DNA of 64,000 bases from JBDSKH01 sp050245915 (GTDB lineage: Bacteria > Actinomycetota > Actinomycetes > Actinomycetales > Microbacteriaceae). Position numbers and translations under genes: made by a program. The DNA is taken from NCBI GenBank assembly GCA_050245915.1, contig JBFWWZ010000009.1:8409-72408 (forward strand). The letters are read 5' to 3'. The notes beneath the pieces are model-generated. The model had not been told where the DNA came from and searched no databases. It saw nothing but the letters and a program-made list of their open reading frames with translations. Each line of letters begins with the position of its first letter. Within the stretch, counting starts at the first letter, position 1. Shown here in pieces: positions 39,399 to 47,863 of this stretch.

Positions 39399-40136
39399 AT
39401 GAGCACCCTCATCCTGCTGCGTCACGGCAACTCCGAGTGGAACCAGAAGAACCTCTTCACCGGGTGGGTCGACGTGCGGCTCAGCGAGCAGGGTGTCATC
39501 GAGGCGACGCGAGCCGGCGAGCTGCTCGCCGAGTCCGGACTGAAGCCGGTCATCTCCTACACCAGCCTGCTCACGCGCGCGATCCAGACCGCCGACATCG
39601 CGCTCCTCGGCGCGGACCGGGCGTGGATCCCGGTGAAGCGCAGCTGGCGGCTCAACGAGCGGCACTACGGCGCGCTGCAGGGTCTCGACAAGGCGGAGAC
39701 CCTGGAGAAGTACGGCCAGGAGCAGTTCATGGAGTGGCGCCGCAGCTTCGACGTGCCCCCGCCGCCGCTCGACGACGACGCCGAGTACTCGCAGGCGCAC
39801 GACGAGCGCTACCAGGGCATCGACGGCGAGATCCCGCGCACCGAGAGCCTCAAGATCGTGATCGACAGGATGCTGCCCTACTGGCAGTCGGACATCATCC
39901 CGTCCCTGCGCACCGGCGCCGTCATCGTGACGGCGCACGGCAACTCGCTGCGCGCCCTCGTGAAGCACCTCGACGGCATCTCGGACGACGACATCGCCGA
40001 ACTGAACATCCCGACCGGCATCCCGCTCGTGTACGAGCTGGGCGACGACATGATGCCCACCGCACCCGGTCGGTACCTCGACCCGGAGGCCGCCGCCGCC
40101 GGCGCCGCCGCCGTCGCGAACCAGGGGAAGAAGTAA
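39399..40136 (+). CDS. gpmA: 2,3-bisphosphoglycerate-dependent phosphoglycerate mutase
   Basis: 245-aa glycolytic enzyme interconverting 3- and 2-phosphoglycerate. The phospho-His motif LLRHGNSEWN (His9), FTGWVDVRLSEQG, RSWRLNERHYGALQGLDKAE and the second His in VIVTAHGNSLRALVKHLDG are all present. Length and motifs are those of dPGM. The next coding region follows without a gap. Confidence 0.97.
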   Translation: MSTLILLRHGNSEWNQKNLFTGWVDVRLSEQGVIEATRAGELLAESGLKPVISYTSLLTRAIQTADIALLGADRAWIPVKRSWRLNERHYGALQGLDKAETLEKYGQEQFMEWRRSFDVPPPPLDDDAEYSQAHDERYQGIDGEIPRTESLKIVIDRMLPYWQSDIIPSLRTGAVIVTAHGNSLRALVKHLDGISDDDIAELNIPTGIPLVYELGDDMMPTAPGRYLDPEAAAAGAAAVANQGKK

Positions 40137-40240
40137 CGGCCTTCCCGATCGGGTTCCGCGTCGAGGTCGACCCGGAGTTCCCGGGCGACGGCGGGGAGCC
40201 TCCCGAGCGGATCCCCGCGACTCTGACGCGCATCGCGTCG

Positions 40241-40639
40241 GTGCTACGGCTGTCGCCTCCCGATGCCGTTCCGTGGGACGTCGCGATCGGCGAGCCGGGC
40301 TGGGCGCGCGCGCCGATCGCCACCTGGATCGGGTTCGTATCGGAGTCGACCGGCTACCTGGCCGATGTCGTCGGTCGGCGGGTCGTGCACGAGGTGCCCG
40401 GCGCCATCCGCATCGCCGAAGACGAACTGCACGATCTGGTGCTCTTCGCCGGCGACGGCCTCACCGCCGTCGGGCCGGACGGGATCGCGTGGATGAACCC
40501 CGGACCGTGGGTCGACCTCAAGGTCGAGCGGATCGGGCCGGACGCGATCGTCTGCTCGGCGCTCACGCAACAGCCCGTGCGTCCCGAGATCCGAATCGAT
40601 CCCCGCGACGGCAATCTGCTCGGATCAGCCCGACGCTAG
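40241..40639 (+). CDS. conserved-looking hypothetical protein, start unresolved
   Basis: Open frame with clear coding character (WDVAIGEPGWARAPIATWIG, VVHEVPGAIRIAEDELHDLV, PWVDLKVERIGPDAIV, EIRIDPRDGNLLG). The first canonical start is GTG 40241, giving 132 aa. However, protein-like sequence (FPIGFRVEVDPEFPGDG) continues upstream to the gpmA stop at 40136 with no ATG, GTG or TTG in frame. Either a non-canonical start coupled to gpmA is used or the original start was lost. Function unknown. Confidence 0.6.
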   Translation: MLRLSPPDAVPWDVAIGEPGWARAPIATWIGFVSESTGYLADVVGRRVVHEVPGAIRIAEDELHDLVLFAGDGLTAVGPDGIAWMNPGPWVDLKVERIGPDAIVCSALTQQPVRPEIRIDPRDGNLLGSARR

Positions 40640-40854
40640 GGCGCGACCGCCTGCTGGATCGAGTTGATCCACGCGACGAGGTCGATGATCGCCGGGGCCG
40701 CGGCCACCAGCACGGCGAGAAGGCCCGCGACGCCGGCGATGCCGCCCACCGCGACGAGCGCCCATTGCGCGCGGGTCGCGCCCGCATCCTGCTCCTCCTG
40801 CTCATCGAGCAGCTCGTCCAGGTCGACGATCGGCGGCTCCTCGTACAGGGTCAT
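40636..40854 (-). CDS. small single-span membrane protein
   Basis: 72 aa: an acidic N-terminus (EEPPIVDLDELLDEQEEQDA) followed by a hydrophobic helix pair (WALVAVGGIAGVAGLLAVLV, IIDLVAWINSI). ATG at 40854. It is convergent with the preceding frame, the two stop codons overlapping (CTAG). Unknown function. Confidence 0.68.
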   Translation of the reverse strand: MTLYEEPPIVDLDELLDEQEEQDAGATRAQWALVAVGGIAGVAGLLAVLVAAAPAIIDLVAWINSIQQAVAP

Positions 40855-40925
40855 GCGGGCAGACTAACCCAGGTTCCGTCGCATGACCGATGCCGTGGTG
40901 CGGTGCTGACGGCGACGGTAGGTAC

Positions 40926-41162
40926 ATGACATTCCTGCTGATCACCATCGGCGGCCTGGCCGCCCTGTCCCTCGTCGCGACCTTCCGCGACCTGGCCCGC
41001 GACGGCTACCGCCGCGTCCCCGCCCGCATGTCCACCTCGACCCTGCGTCGCACCGAGACGGCTACGATCGCGACACCCAGGCCGCGATCTCCGCACGTCG
41101 CGACACCCCGAGTTTCGCGAGGATATGCTCCACGTGCGTCGACGCCGTCTTCGGTGCGATGA
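40926..41162 (+). CDS. small N-terminally hydrophobic protein overlapping the LuxR gene end
   Basis: ATG at 40926 starts TFLLITIGGLAALSLVATFR, a single membrane helix followed by a basic RDGYRRVPAR segment typical of small actinobacterial membrane proteins. The frame continues 101 bases over the 3' end of the convergent regulator gene; that portion is low-complexity Ser/Thr/Arg and may be read by chance. Probably real in its first 40 residues. Confidence 0.5.
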   Translation: MTFLLITIGGLAALSLVATFRDLARDGYRRVPARMSTSTLRRTETATIATPRPRSPHVATPRVSRGYAPRASTPSSVR

Positions 41163-43887
41163 CCAGGCGCTCGGCGATCTCGCGGTTCGTGGCACCTTCG
41201 GCGATGAGCTGGGCGACCTCGAACTCGCGAGCCGTCAGCGGGCCGCTCGCGGTGTCCGCTGACGGGTCGAGCCTCACCGACCCGGCCAGCTTCACCAGCA
41301 GCGTGGCCCCCGCATCCCCCGCACGCCGCCGGGCATCGGTGGCGAGGCGCGTCGCCTCGCCCGCCCGGCGCCCGCGCACCGCACAGCGCGCCAGGTCGAC
41401 GAGCGCCTGCACGCCCTCCCAGAACCGCCCGCTGCGGTCCCACGCCTCGCTGGCCCTCTCGAGCAGCTCCTTCGCCTCGTTGGAGCGCCCCTCCGCCTGA
41501 CGGATCAGGCCCTCCGCGTGATCGAGCGCGGCCAGCGTCCCGGGGATGCTGCGGCGGCGAAGCAGCACCGACACCTTCTCGAGCCATGCGGTGGCCCCGT
41601 CGATGTCGCGCGCGGCGATGTAGGCACGCGTCCCCGTCACCGTGAACGGGAACAGGTTGGACGCGTCCCCGATCGGCTCGGACAACGCGTAGCCACGCTC
41701 GCAGAGCGCGATCGCGTCGTCGATGCGCTCCTCGTGCAGCGCGACCTCGGCCAGCCCCCACAGCGCCGGCGACATCCGCTGCACCTCGTCCATCTGTTCG
41801 CCGAGCGCCAGCGCCCTCTCGAGCTGCGCGATCGCCTCCGGGAACTGGCCGCGCCCGAGGCGGATGAAACCCAGCACCAGGTGCGCCTGGATCTTCGTGG
41901 TGATCCCGCCCCCGTCGACGAGGGCCTGACGTGCATCGCGCTCGGCGCCGTCCGCCCCGGTCGCCCAGCGGATGTGCGCGCGGTGCGCGAGCAGGTAGTT
42001 GTAGTCGTTCCAGCGGTCGATGTCGGCGGAGAAGGCGAGGCCGTCGGCGATCCAGCGTGCGCCGCGCTCGTATTCGACGAGAACGGATGCCGAGCTGCCG
42101 AGCATGCGGCGCGCGCGCACCGACTCCGCCTCGTATCCGGCCGCCTCGGCCTCGTCGCGCACGTCCTCGAGCACCCGCCAGCCGTCGTCGTCGCCGAGGA
42201 ACACCTTGGTGGCACCCAGTGTGGTGCGCACGTCGAGCCGGTCGCAGAAGCCGCGTTCCTCGTCGTGCACGAGGGCGGCGGCCCGCTCGGCGGTCTCGAG
42301 GGCCTCCTCCAGATGATCGCTCACCAGGTAGGCCGCGGCGACCGCGCCGAGCACACTGGCTCGGGCCAGAGCGCTGCCGCCGTCCGGGCGTCCGTCGAGC
42401 CAGGCGAGTGCCTGGTCGGCGAGGGCGATGCGGGTCTCGAGGTCGGCGCCGACCTGGTGGCGCGAGTTCATCAGATTCGCGGTCAGCTCGGCCGCACGGT
42501 CGATGTCGCCCGTCTCGCGGTACCTCTCGATCGCGGTCTCGAAGCACACGGCGGCGCGGTCGTTCCGGTCGATCGCGGCGAGCTCGATGCCGAGCCGCTC
42601 GTTCAGGGACGCGAGCTGCGCGGGGGTGACGCTCTCCGAGACGGTGCGGAGCGCGCGTTCGTAGAGCTCGGCGGCCTCCCGGTGCGCCGAGATGGCGGCG
42701 GCGGCCTGCGCGGCGGCGATCGCGTGCACGTGCGCCTGCTCGGGCAGCTGCGCGAGCTCGAACTGCTCGGACAGGTACGACCGGCGGATTCCGGCGCGTT
42801 CCGACGCCTCCGCGACCTGGGCGTGCATCGAGCGCTTCCGGAACGGGGCCACCTCCTCATACAGCGCATCGCGGATGAGGGCGTGCCGGAAGTCGAACTT
42901 GGTGTCGCTGAGGGCGACCATCAGGTGCTGCTCGACCAGCACGCGCGGAGCGCGGTCGACCTCGCTCTCCGGCTCGCCGGTGATGTCGGCGAGCAGGTCG
43001 AACTCGAAGGAGCATCCAATGACCGCCGCGGCGCTCGCGATGTCGCTCACCGACTCCTCCAGCCGGCGGGTGCGTTCCCGCACCGCTTCGGCGACCGTGT
43101 CGGGCACGGCGTGCTCGCCGCCCGCCGCGATGAGCTCCTCGATGTGCAGCGGGATGCCGTTGCTGCGCTCGTGCAGCACCTCGACGAAGTCCGACGGCGG
43201 CACCCGGCCGACCAGCGACTCCGCGAGCCGCGCGGTCCCCTCCAGGCTGAGGCGCTCGAGATGCACCTCCTCCGCCTGACGCTGCTGCAGCAGCCGGGTG
43301 CGCCACGAGGTCAGGGCGCTGCCCCCGACGAGCTCGTCGCTGCGGTAGGTGGCCAGCAGCAGGCTCGGGGTGAGCCGCACCATCGGAGCCAGGCGCTCCA
43401 AGATCTCCAGGCTCAGCTCGTCGGCCCAGTGGAGGTCTTCGATGCGCAGCAGGGTCGGGCAGCGGCTCAGGCGGTCGGCCACCATGTCGGCGACGTCGCT
43501 GACCATCAGGCGGTGGCGCCGGGCGGGGTCGCCGGCGGTCTCGTCGCGCACCAAGCGCTCTGTCAGCACGTCGGCCGACTCCTCGTCGCCGAGCCGGCGC
43601 AGCTCACGTGCCATCTCGAAGAGGACGGCGCCGGGGAATTCGGCGTCGCGCGGCCAGGCGCGCGTGGTGAAGGTGGGGACATCGAGTGCCCCGGCGACCT
43701 CGTCGAGGACCCGGGTCTTGCCGATCCCGGCCTCACCGGCCACCAGCAGCAGCTGCCCGGAGCCGTCAGCGGATTCCGCCCAGCGCCGGGTGGCCAGGGC
43801 GAGCACGTCCGCCCGGTCCACGAGCACGCCGGAGACGCGCGACCCGATCACGGGCATGCTCTCCGTCGGCGTGCTCTCCCAATTCAC
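41062..43887 (-). CDS. large ATP-binding LuxR-family regulator (LAL/MalT-like)
   Basis: 941-aa STAND-type regulator. An N-terminal AAA ATPase has Walker A GEAGIGKT (residues 51-58) and Walker B LLRIEDLHWAD. A long helical TPR-like region follows (repeats such as AAELYERALRTVSESVTP, FPEAIAQLERALALGEQM), then a C-terminal LuxR helix-turn-helix (LTAREFEVAQLIAEGATNRE, APKTASTHVEHILAKLGVSR). Such proteins are activated by a ligand plus ATP. GTG start 43885-43887. A perfect 12-bp inverted repeat lies in the divergent gap upstream. Target genes unknown. Confidence 0.92.
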   Translation of the reverse strand: MNWESTPTESMPVIGSRVSGVLVDRADVLALATRRWAESADGSGQLLLVAGEAGIGKTRVLDEVAGALDVPTFTTRAWPRDAEFPGAVLFEMARELRRLGDEESADVLTERLVRDETAGDPARRHRLMVSDVADMVADRLSRCPTLLRIEDLHWADELSLEILERLAPMVRLTPSLLLATYRSDELVGGSALTSWRTRLLQQRQAEEVHLERLSLEGTARLAESLVGRVPPSDFVEVLHERSNGIPLHIEELIAAGGEHAVPDTVAEAVRERTRRLEESVSDIASAAAVIGCSFEFDLLADITGEPESEVDRAPRVLVEQHLMVALSDTKFDFRHALIRDALYEEVAPFRKRSMHAQVAEASERAGIRRSYLSEQFELAQLPEQAHVHAIAAAQAAAAISAHREAAELYERALRTVSESVTPAQLASLNERLGIELAAIDRNDRAAVCFETAIERYRETGDIDRAAELTANLMNSRHQVGADLETRIALADQALAWLDGRPDGGSALARASVLGAVAAAYLVSDHLEEALETAERAAALVHDEERGFCDRLDVRTTLGATKVFLGDDDGWRVLEDVRDEAEAAGYEAESVRARRMLGSSASVLVEYERGARWIADGLAFSADIDRWNDYNYLLAHRAHIRWATGADGAERDARQALVDGGGITTKIQAHLVLGFIRLGRGQFPEAIAQLERALALGEQMDEVQRMSPALWGLAEVALHEERIDDAIALCERGYALSEPIGDASNLFPFTVTGTRAYIAARDIDGATAWLEKVSVLLRRRSIPGTLAALDHAEGLIRQAEGRSNEAKELLERASEAWDRSGRFWEGVQALVDLARCAVRGRRAGEATRLATDARRRAGDAGATLLVKLAGSVRLDPSADTASGPLTAREFEVAQLIAEGATNREIAERLVIAPKTASTHVEHILAKLGVSRRAEIAAWVSRS

Positions 43888-43925
43888 GTGGGCAGTTTAG
43901 GAGCGTCGGCATTCCCTCTCCTATA

Positions 43926-43963
43926 GGTCATCCGACCCATTCGCCATGATCGGTCGGATGACC
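43926..43963. promoter_or_regulatory. 12-bp inverted repeat between LuxR regulator and DUF4242 gene
   Basis: GGTCATCCGACC (43926-43937) is perfectly inverted as GGTCGGATGACC (43952-43963), centres 26 bp apart, in the divergent intergenic region. A dimeric regulator, possibly the adjacent LAL protein, could bind both arms. Confidence 0.6.
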
Positions 43964-44023
43964 GATGAGCCGCATCCCGCCCGCGTCGGATCCTGGGGTC
44001 ACCAGACGAAAGGAGCGCCGCCC

Positions 44024-44275
44024 ATGGCGCGATTCATGGATGTCCACGACGGATTCGTGGGTGTCACCCATCAGCAGTTGCAGGAGGCGCACGCGCGTGA
44101 CCTGGCGAACCAGGATGCCGAAGGCATGTCCTTCGAGACCGCCTGGCTCGATCCGGAGTCGGGCAAGGTGTTCTGCCTGTCCCACGGTCCCTCGAAGGAG
44201 GCGCTGATGCGCGTCCACGAGGCCTCCGGCCACCCCTGCTCGGAGGTCTACGAGATCCCGGTCGAGGTGGTCTGA
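44024..44275 (+). CDS. DUF4242 / SCO4226-type nickel-binding protein
   Basis: 83 aa, ferredoxin-like small protein starting ARFMDVHDGFVGVTHQQLQE and ending HEASGHPCSEVYEIPVEV. The Streptomyces homologue SCO4226 was described as nickel-binding and lies near phoU and the phosphate two-component genes, as here. The ATG at 44024 has AAAGGAG upstream. It is divergent from the LuxR-type regulator and precedes a small basic protein by two bases. Confidence 0.85.
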   Translation: MARFMDVHDGFVGVTHQQLQEAHARDLANQDAEGMSFETAWLDPESGKVFCLSHGPSKEALMRVHEASGHPCSEVYEIPVEVV

Positions 44276-44277
44276 CC

Positions 44278-44526
44278 ATGAGCGCCACCGGAGAGATCAC
44301 GATCATCCGCAGGGGAGGGTGGGCCGAGGCGATCGGCTTCGCCCTCGTGCGCTGGGGTCGCCGGCGTTCGGTGCGCGCTCGACTCGCCGCCGAGCAGCGC
44401 GCCCTCGTGGGGCGGGAGCGCCGTGCGGAGCTCGAGGAGCGGATGCTCCTGGAGCGCGAACTGCAGCAGTGGAAGCGCGAGCTGGACCGCGCGAACGCGC
44501 TCCACCGCCTGTACCGCGGCGTGTGA
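44278..44526 (+). CDS. small basic helical protein
   Basis: 82 aa, Arg/Glu-rich, largely one amphipathic or coiled-coil helix (ALVGRERRAELEERMLLERE) after a short N-terminal GEITIIRRGGWAEAIGFAL. ATG two bases after the DUF4242 gene, so co-translated. No family known; convergent with phoU. Confidence 0.65.
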   Translation: MSATGEITIIRRGGWAEAIGFALVRWGRRRSVRARLAAEQRALVGRERRAELEERMLLERELQQWKRELDRANALHRLYRGV

Positions 44527-44560
44527 GGCGGAACCCGGTCGGCGCCGAGTCCGCAGAAGC

Positions 44561-45214
44561 TCAGGCGTCGACCGGGATCCAGTCGCCGGTCGCGAGATAC
44601 TGCACCTTCTTGGCGATCGAGACCGCGTGGTCGGCGAACCGCTCGTGATAGCGGGAGGCGAGCGTGGCATCCACCGTGTCGGCCGCCTCGCCCTTCCATT
44701 TCTCGCCGAGGACCTTGTCGAACACGCTCACGTGCAGCTCGTCGACCTTGTCGTCCTCGTTGCGGATGTACTCGGCGATCGACAGGTCTTCGGTCTTCAG
44801 CAGCTCGGTCAGCTTGCGGGCGATCTCGACGTCGAGCCGGCCCATCTCGACGAACGTGGGCCGCAGCGACTTCGGCACCACCTTCTCGGGGAAACGGTAG
44901 CGGGCGAGCTGGGCGATGTGCTCGGCCATGTCGCCCATCCGCTCGAGCGAGGCGCTGATGCGCAGTGCGCTCACCACGATGCGCAGGTCGCGTGCCACCG
45001 GCTGCTGGCGGGCCAGGATCTGGATGGCGAGCTCGTCCAGCTCGAGGGCGAGCGCGTCGATCTTGGTGTCGTCTTCGATCACCGTCTCGGCGAGTGCGAC
45101 GTCTGATTCGTTGAAGGCGCTGGTGGCGTTCTCGATCGAGACGGCGACGAGGCCGGAGATCTCGACGAGGCGATCCTGCACCTCTCGAAGCTCCTGCTGG
45201 AACACCTCGCGCAT
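44561..45214 (-). CDS. phoU: PhoU phosphate-signalling regulator
   Basis: 217 aa, two PhoU four-to-three-helix repeats with the paired motifs EDDTKIDALALELDELAIQI ... RDLRIVVSALRISASLERMG and EDDKVDELHVSVF ... HERFADHAVSIAKKVQYL. PhoU dampens the Pst-sensor kinase signal and binds metal clusters through Glu/Asp/Arg motifs. ATG 45214 with GAGAGGA upstream. Divergent from senX3, as in other actinobacteria. Confidence 0.97.
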   Translation of the reverse strand: MREVFQQELREVQDRLVEISGLVAVSIENATSAFNESDVALAETVIEDDTKIDALALELDELAIQILARQQPVARDLRIVVSALRISASLERMGDMAEHIAQLARYRFPEKVVPKSLRPTFVEMGRLDVEIARKLTELLKTEDLSIAEYIRNEDDKVDELHVSVFDKVLGEKWKGEAADTVDATLASRYHERFADHAVSIAKKVQYLATGDWIPVDA

Positions 45215-45367
45215 TCTCGGTCCTCTCGGTTTTCGGGCAGCGGCAGGCGTGCCCTGCATCTCGACCGTTCCGTGCGGAGGTTAACGCGCGGTATCCGCCG
45301 TCTGAACATCTCGCGAAGGCGGCGGCGGATCGCTGTTCCGAGCCGGTCGGGTCCCGATGCTGCGCCC

Positions 45368-45373
45368 TAATCT
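45368..45373 (+). promoter_or_regulatory. leaderless -10 box of senX3
   Basis: TAATCT ends six bases before the ATG at 45380, so the transcript should start at or within two bases of the start codon. No ribosome-binding site precedes the ATG, which agrees with a leaderless mRNA. Confidence 0.55.
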
Positions 45374-45379
45374 AGTCGT

Positions 45380-46549
45380 ATGGACTCGGCCTGGCTCGTG
45401 CCCGTGGCACTCGCCTTCGGTCTCCTGGTCGGGGTCGCAGGCACGGTGACGGTCTACACGGCTCATCACCGCGGCCAGCGCGCCGTCGCAGTCGTGAACC
45501 CCGGGCTTCCGGATGGGGTCGACGAGGTCATCGACTCGCTGGAGGCTGCGGGCGTCGTCCTCGATGCCTCGAACAACGTGGTGAAGGCCTCGACGGGTGC
45601 ACTCGCGTTCGGGCTGGTCTGGAATCACGCCCTCGTCCACCCGCAGGTCATCGCGCTCGTCGACCAGGTCCGCCGCGACGGCGTGCCGGTCACCCAGGAG
45701 CTCCAGCTGCCGCGCGGCCCGTTCGGCGAGGCGCACCTGCACCTGATGGTGCGGGTCTCCCGGCTCGGCTCCCGCTTCGTGCTGCTGCTGGCCGACGACC
45801 GCACCGACGCCTATCGGCTCGACGAGGTGAGGCGCGACTTCGTCGCGAACGTCAGTCACGAGCTGAAGACCCCGATCGGCGCGGTCAGCCTACTGGCGGA
45901 GGCGTTGCAGAGCGCCGCCGACGATCCGGAGGCGGTGAAGCGGTTCGCGAAGCGCCTCACCCAGGAGTCGAATCGGCTCGCCGGCATCACGTCGGAGATC
46001 ATCGAGCTGAGCCGGCTGCAGGCGAAGGACCCGCTCACCGCGGCGTCACGGGTGAGCATCGAGTCGGTGATCACGCAGGCGGTCGATCGCAACCGGGTGG
46101 CGGCCGAGTCGCACCGGATCTCGATCGTGCGGCCCGGCCGCATCGCGGCGGAGGTGTTCGGCGACGAGCAGCTGCTGGTGACCGCCGTCGACAATCTCAT
46201 CTCCAACGCCGTGCAGTACTCGCCCGACGGCTCCCGGGTGGGTGTCGGGGTGACGGTCGGCGACGGGGTGGTCGAGATCGCGGTCACCGATCAGGGTGTC
46301 GGCATCCCCGATGACGAGAAGGACCGGGTGTTCGAGCGCTTCTTCCGGGTGGATGCCGCCCGCAGCCGCCACACCGGCGGCAGCGGCCTCGGCCTCAGCA
46401 TCGTGAAGCACGTCGTCCAGAACCACGGGGGAGACGTCCGCGTCTGGTCGCAGCAGGGGCGCGGCTCCACCTTCACCATCCGCCTCCCCGAGGCCTCTCA
46501 CGAGACAGCGGCCCAGCTGGGGGTCCCGCACGAGGAGAGCACGCCATGA
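45380..46549 (+). CDS. senX3: SenX3/PhoR-type sensor histidine kinase
   Basis: 389-aa membrane kinase: an N-terminal hydrophobic helix (WLVPVALAFGLLVGVAGTVT), a PAS-like linker, the phospho-acceptor His160 in FVANVSHELKTPIGAV, and an ATPase with N box DNLISNAVQYS, G1 VTDQGVGIP, F box ERFFRVD and G2 GGSGLGLSIVKH. It senses phosphate status via PstSCAB and PhoU. Coupled to regX3 by an ATGA overlap. Confidence 0.96.
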   Translation: MDSAWLVPVALAFGLLVGVAGTVTVYTAHHRGQRAVAVVNPGLPDGVDEVIDSLEAAGVVLDASNNVVKASTGALAFGLVWNHALVHPQVIALVDQVRRDGVPVTQELQLPRGPFGEAHLHLMVRVSRLGSRFVLLLADDRTDAYRLDEVRRDFVANVSHELKTPIGAVSLLAEALQSAADDPEAVKRFAKRLTQESNRLAGITSEIIELSRLQAKDPLTAASRVSIESVITQAVDRNRVAAESHRISIVRPGRIAAEVFGDEQLLVTAVDNLISNAVQYSPDGSRVGVGVTVGDGVVEIAVTDQGVGIPDDEKDRVFERFFRVDAARSRHTGGSGLGLSIVKHVVQNHGGDVRVWSQQGRGSTFTIRLPEASHETAAQLGVPHEESTP

Positions 46550-47226
46550 CCCGCATCCTGATCGTCGAGGACGAGCCGTCGCTCGCCGAGCCGCTCGCGT
46601 TCCTGCTGCAGCGCGAAGGCTACGAGACCGAGATCGTCGCGGACGGTCTCGCCGCCGTGACCGTCTTCGATCGCGCGGGTGCGGATCTGGTGCTGCTCGA
46701 CCTCATGCTGCCCGGCCTGCCCGGCACTGAGGTCTGCCGCGAGCTGCGTTCGCGCTCGACGGTGCCGATCATCATGCTCACCGCGAAGGACACCGAGGTC
46801 GACATCGTGGTCGGTCTGGAGCTCGGGGCGGACGACTACGTCACGAAGCCGTACTCCTCCCGCGAACTGCTCGCCCGCATCCGTGCGGTGCTGCGCCGCC
46901 GGATCGACGTCGACGGCCTGGATGACGGGGTCGTCGAGGTGGGCGCGGTGCGCATGGACGTGGAGCGGCATTCCGTCTCGGTCGACGGCCGCGAGGTGAA
47001 CATGCCGCTGAAGGAGTTCGAGCTGCTCGAACTGCTGATGCGGAACGCCGGCCGGGTGCTGACCCGCGGCCAGCTGATCGACAGGGTGTGGGGATCCGAC
47101 TACTTCGGTGACACCAAGACGCTCGACGTGCACATCAAGCGCATCCGCTCGAAGGTCGAGCGGAACCCGTCCGAGCCGGAGCGCCTGGTGACGGTGCGCG
47201 GGCTCGGGTACCGTTTCGAGGCTTAA
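46546..47226 (+). CDS. regX3: RegX3/PhoP-type response regulator
   Basis: 226-aa OmpR-family regulator with phosphorylatable Asp52 in LVLLDLMLPG, the acidic pair in ILIVEDEPS, Lys in DDYVTKPYS and a winged helix (LKEFELLELLMRNAGRVLTR, SDYFGDTKTLDVHIKRIRSK, GLGYRFEA). It is the expected activator of pst genes through GTTCACC direct repeats. Convergent with a lipoprotein gene, the stop codons overlapping by four bases. Confidence 0.96.
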   Translation: MTRILIVEDEPSLAEPLAFLLQREGYETEIVADGLAAVTVFDRAGADLVLLDLMLPGLPGTEVCRELRSRSTVPIIMLTAKDTEVDIVVGLELGADDYVTKPYSSRELLARIRAVLRRRIDVDGLDDGVVEVGAVRMDVERHSVSVDGREVNMPLKEFELLELLMRNAGRVLTRGQLIDRVWGSDYFGDTKTLDVHIKRIRSKVERNPSEPERLVTVRGLGYRFEA

Positions 47227-47759
47227 GCTGCGGGTTCCCCGGTCGGGGTCGCGGTGGGCGTCGGTGTCGGGGTGGGCGTCGGGGTCGGCGTCTGCGGCAG
47301 GAACGGCGAGTACTGCTCGAGCGAGCCGTCGAGCACCGGGACCATGAGTTCGCGGCCCTGCGCGGTGCCGTACTGGAAGTAGATCGGCAGCACGCTGCCC
47401 GGCTTGGCGTCGATCGAGGTGAGGAACACCTGCTCGCCCTCGGCGAAGCCGAAGTCGGAGAGCTGTCCAGCGGGGAGGTCGAACGAGACGTTCTGCTTCT
47501 TGCCGTCGGAGAGGTACTGCGCCGACAGTTCGACGTCGTCGGTGCCGGTGTTGTAGGCGCTGAAGATCAGGTTGCCGCTGACGCCGTCGTCGCTGAGGAC
47601 CATGACGTTGAGCACGTCGACGTCGCCGACGCGGGTGCTGACCCCGTCGCTCGGGTCGTAGGGCTTCAGCGCCGCGTTCGGGGTGACGAAGTTGCAGCCG
47701 GCCAGGGCGATCGCCACCACGGCGGCCAGGGCGGCGGATGCGACGACGCGTGCTCTCAC
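47223..47759 (-). CDS. lipoprotein of unknown function with Pro-Thr tail
   Basis: 178 aa. Signal peptide with lipobox LAGC at about residues 19-22. A beta-rich domain follows (DVDVLNVMVLSDDGVSGNLI, NTGTDDVELSAQYL, VFLTSIDAKPGSVLPIYFQY), similar in style to extracytoplasmic copper-chaperone-like or LpqE-type lipoproteins. The protein ends in a PTPTPTPTPTPTATPT repeat. GTG or ATG assignment: ATG at 47759. Located opposite regX3 and divergent from carD. Confidence 0.82.
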   Translation of the reverse strand: MRARVVASAALAAVVAIALAGCNFVTPNAALKPYDPSDGVSTRVGDVDVLNVMVLSDDGVSGNLIFSAYNTGTDDVELSAQYLSDGKKQNVSFDLPAGQLSDFGFAEGEQVFLTSIDAKPGSVLPIYFQYGTAQGRELMVPVLDGSLEQYSPFLPQTPTPTPTPTPTPTATPTGEPAA

Positions 47760-47831
47760 GGGGACCCTCCAGGTGGATGAGCGGACTCAGGTGCCAGCCT
47801 ACCGGCCCCCGAAGTTGGGGGTTCGCTGTGA

Positions 47832-47837
47832 TAAACT
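47832..47837 (+). promoter_or_regulatory. -10 element of carD
   Basis: TAAACT in the extended context TGTGATAAACT lies 26 bases before the carD ATG and upstream of a GGAAGGA ribosome-binding site, so carD is expressed from a vegetative-type promoter with a short leader. Confidence 0.55.
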
Positions 47838-47863
47838 AGCGGGTCTGCGGAAGGAACAACTCC

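Noticed and set aside
41518..43926. 802-aa rightward frame opposite the LuxR-type regulator
   Set aside because: Shadow of the high-GC coding strand; the opposite frame has intact ATPase and LuxR motifs over the full length.
45240..45300. Possible PHO box between phoU and senX3 (GTTAACC on the minus strand)
   Set aside because: Only one seven-base unit with one mismatch and no second repeat at 11 bp.
47227..47300. Tandem repeat of GTCGGGGTCGGC-like units
   Set aside because: It is the coding sequence of the Pro-Thr tail of the lipoprotein, not an independent repeat or CRISPR array.
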